Assembly (NCBI RefSeq): GCF_045062605.1
Contig: NZ_JBJGDW010000007.1
Span: 1-64,000 of the forward strand
From: Deinococcus sp045062605
GTDB lineage: Bacteria > Deinococcota > Deinococci > Deinococcales > Deinococcaceae
Length of the DNA: 64,000 bases
Direction of reading: 5' to 3'
The position numbers were made by a program, and so were the translations under genes. This document shows, piece by piece, positions 63,233 through 64,000 of this stretch (within the stretch, counting starts at the first letter, position 1; each line of letters opens with the position of its first letter). The notes below the pieces were generated by a model that did no database searches, was not told where the DNA came from, and was given only the letters and a program-made list of their open reading frames with translations.

Positions 63233-64000
63233 ATGCGCGTCGTCCTGAAACTCGGCACCAGCGTCCTGACGGCGGGGGGAGACCGCTTGAGCCGTCCGCG
63301 TCTGGTGGACCTGATGCGCGGCATGGTGGCGGTGCAGGCCGCCGGGCATCAGGTGGTGCTGGTCAGCAGCGGCGCGGTGCTGGCGGGCTGGGAGGCGCTG
63401 GGCTTTCCGCCGCGTGACCGCACGCTGGCCGAGAAACAACTGCTGGCGGCGGTGGGCCAGGGCCGCCTGATGCACCTGTACGCCCTGCTGGCCGAGCTGT
63501 ACGGCGTGAACGTGGCGCAGGTGCTGCTGACCGCCGACGATTTCCGGGACCGCACCCGTTATCTGAATGCCCGCACCACGCTGGACGCCTGCCTGAGCCG
63601 GGGCGTGCTGCCGATCATCAACGAGAACGATGCCGTGGCCCTGGAACAGATCCGGGTGGGCGACAACGACACCCTCTCGGCCTTCGTGGCGAATCTGGTG
63701 GACGCCGATCTGCTGGTGATCCTGACCGATGCGCCGGGCCTGTACACCGCAGACCCGCGTACCGATCCAGACGCCACCCTGATTCCCGTGGTGGAGCGCG
63801 TCACGCCGGAGGTCTGGGCGCGGGCCGGGGGCGCAGGGTCCCACCGGGGGACGGGCGGCATGCACACCAAGATTCAGGCCGCCGAGATCGCCACCCGCGC
63901 CGGCACCCCGGTGGTGATCGCCCCCGGCGACGCGCCCGACGCGCTGGCCCGCATCGTGGGCGGCGAGGCGCTGGGCACGCGTTTTCTGGCCGCTGGATCG
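63233..64000 (+). CDS. proB: Glutamate 5-kinase, 3' end beyond window
   Basis: The first 256 codons are present and open to the end of the window. The enzyme phosphorylates glutamate in proline synthesis. Visible segments are VVLKLGTSVLTAGG, VLVSSGAVLAGW, the INENDAVA and GDNDTLSAFVA active-site motifs and GTGGMHTKIQAA. TACACT (63220-63225) lies seven bases before the ATG, suggesting leaderless transcription. The PUA domain, if any, lies outside. Confidence 0.95.
   Translation, partial: MRVVLKLGTSVLTAGGDRLSRPRLVDLMRGMVAVQAAGHQVVLVSSGAVLAGWEALGFPPRDRTLAEKQLLAAVGQGRLMHLYALLAELYGVNVAQVLLTADDFRDRTRYLNARTTLDACLSRGVLPIINENDAVALEQIRVGDNDTLSAFVANLVDADLLVILTDAPGLYTADPRTDPDATLIPVVERVTPEVWARAGGAGSHRGTGGMHTKIQAAEIATRAGTPVVIAPGDAPDALARIVGGEALGTRFLAAGS

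Overview
The window looks like chromosomal DNA of a Deinococcus or close relative. The evidence is high G+C, a Deinococcus-like mix of genes (rsgA, der, folA/thyA, sufE, alaS, pyrF, proB, amidases with AMIN-like domains, class A PBP), and above all the start sites: more than twenty genes have a TANNNT -10 hexamer only 5-8 bases before the start codon and no Shine-Dalgarno sequence, the leaderless arrangement reported as common in Deinococcus. No complete insertion sequence, prophage, CRISPR array or integrase was seen.

Layout. 0.3-1.3 kb: rsgA. 1.5-16.0 kb: a divergent catabolic locus. The leftward arm is DUF885 peptidase-like, IclR regulator, creatinase-like M24 protein and Gfo/Idh/MocA oxidoreductase. 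The rightward arm is oligopeptide-type binding protein, two permeases, PanE-like reductase, second Gfo/Idh/MocA, second DUF885, RraA-like aldolase, SDR and M29 aminopeptidase. The 209-bp intergenic region has two 15-bp palindromes 33 bp apart, overlapping or flanking opposed promoters. 16.4-16.8 kb: tRNA-Ser(TGA), tRNA-Ser(GCT) and tRNA-Arg(ACG) with promoter and terminator. 16.8-25.6 kb: nitrilase-fold protein without the catalytic Cys, der, a c-di-GMP enzyme split by one in-frame amber codon, folA-thyA, a membrane protein, sufE and a sulfurtransferase. 25.6-34.7 kb: small proteins, an exported alpha/beta hydrolase, PfkB kinase and methyltransferase, LysR, cytochrome c, an alkyltransferase-like protein and an AMIN-amidase. 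34.7-36.8 kb: a decay zone with two broken genes and a repeat. 36.8-45.5 kb: C39-like protein, quinone-reductase-like MDR, CPA1 antiporter, a DUF6979/DUF7662-like pair, and polysaccharide genes. 45.6-48.6 kb: alaS with an AT-rich in-frame segment. 48.9-53.7 kb: cell-envelope run (membrane protein, VWA protein, class A PBP, small membrane protein). 53.8-64.0 kb: broken arsC-like gene, NifS-like enzyme, pyrF, BKACE-like and DUF1028 genes sharing a 31-bp divergent gap, Rrf2, OstA/LptA-like, amidase, propeller-like protein, LysR and the start of proB.

How genes work together. The 1.5-16 kb locus reads as one regulon: uptake of a peptide-like nitrogenous compound, hydrolysis by four peptidase-fold enzymes, redox conversion by four NAD(P)-dependent enzymes and a retro-aldol step. 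No ATPase for the transporter is encoded there, and the substrate cannot be told from sequence. A TA-bounded 131-136 bp inverted-repeat element occurs four times between 26 and 56 kb, and a shorter stem-loop occurs three times.
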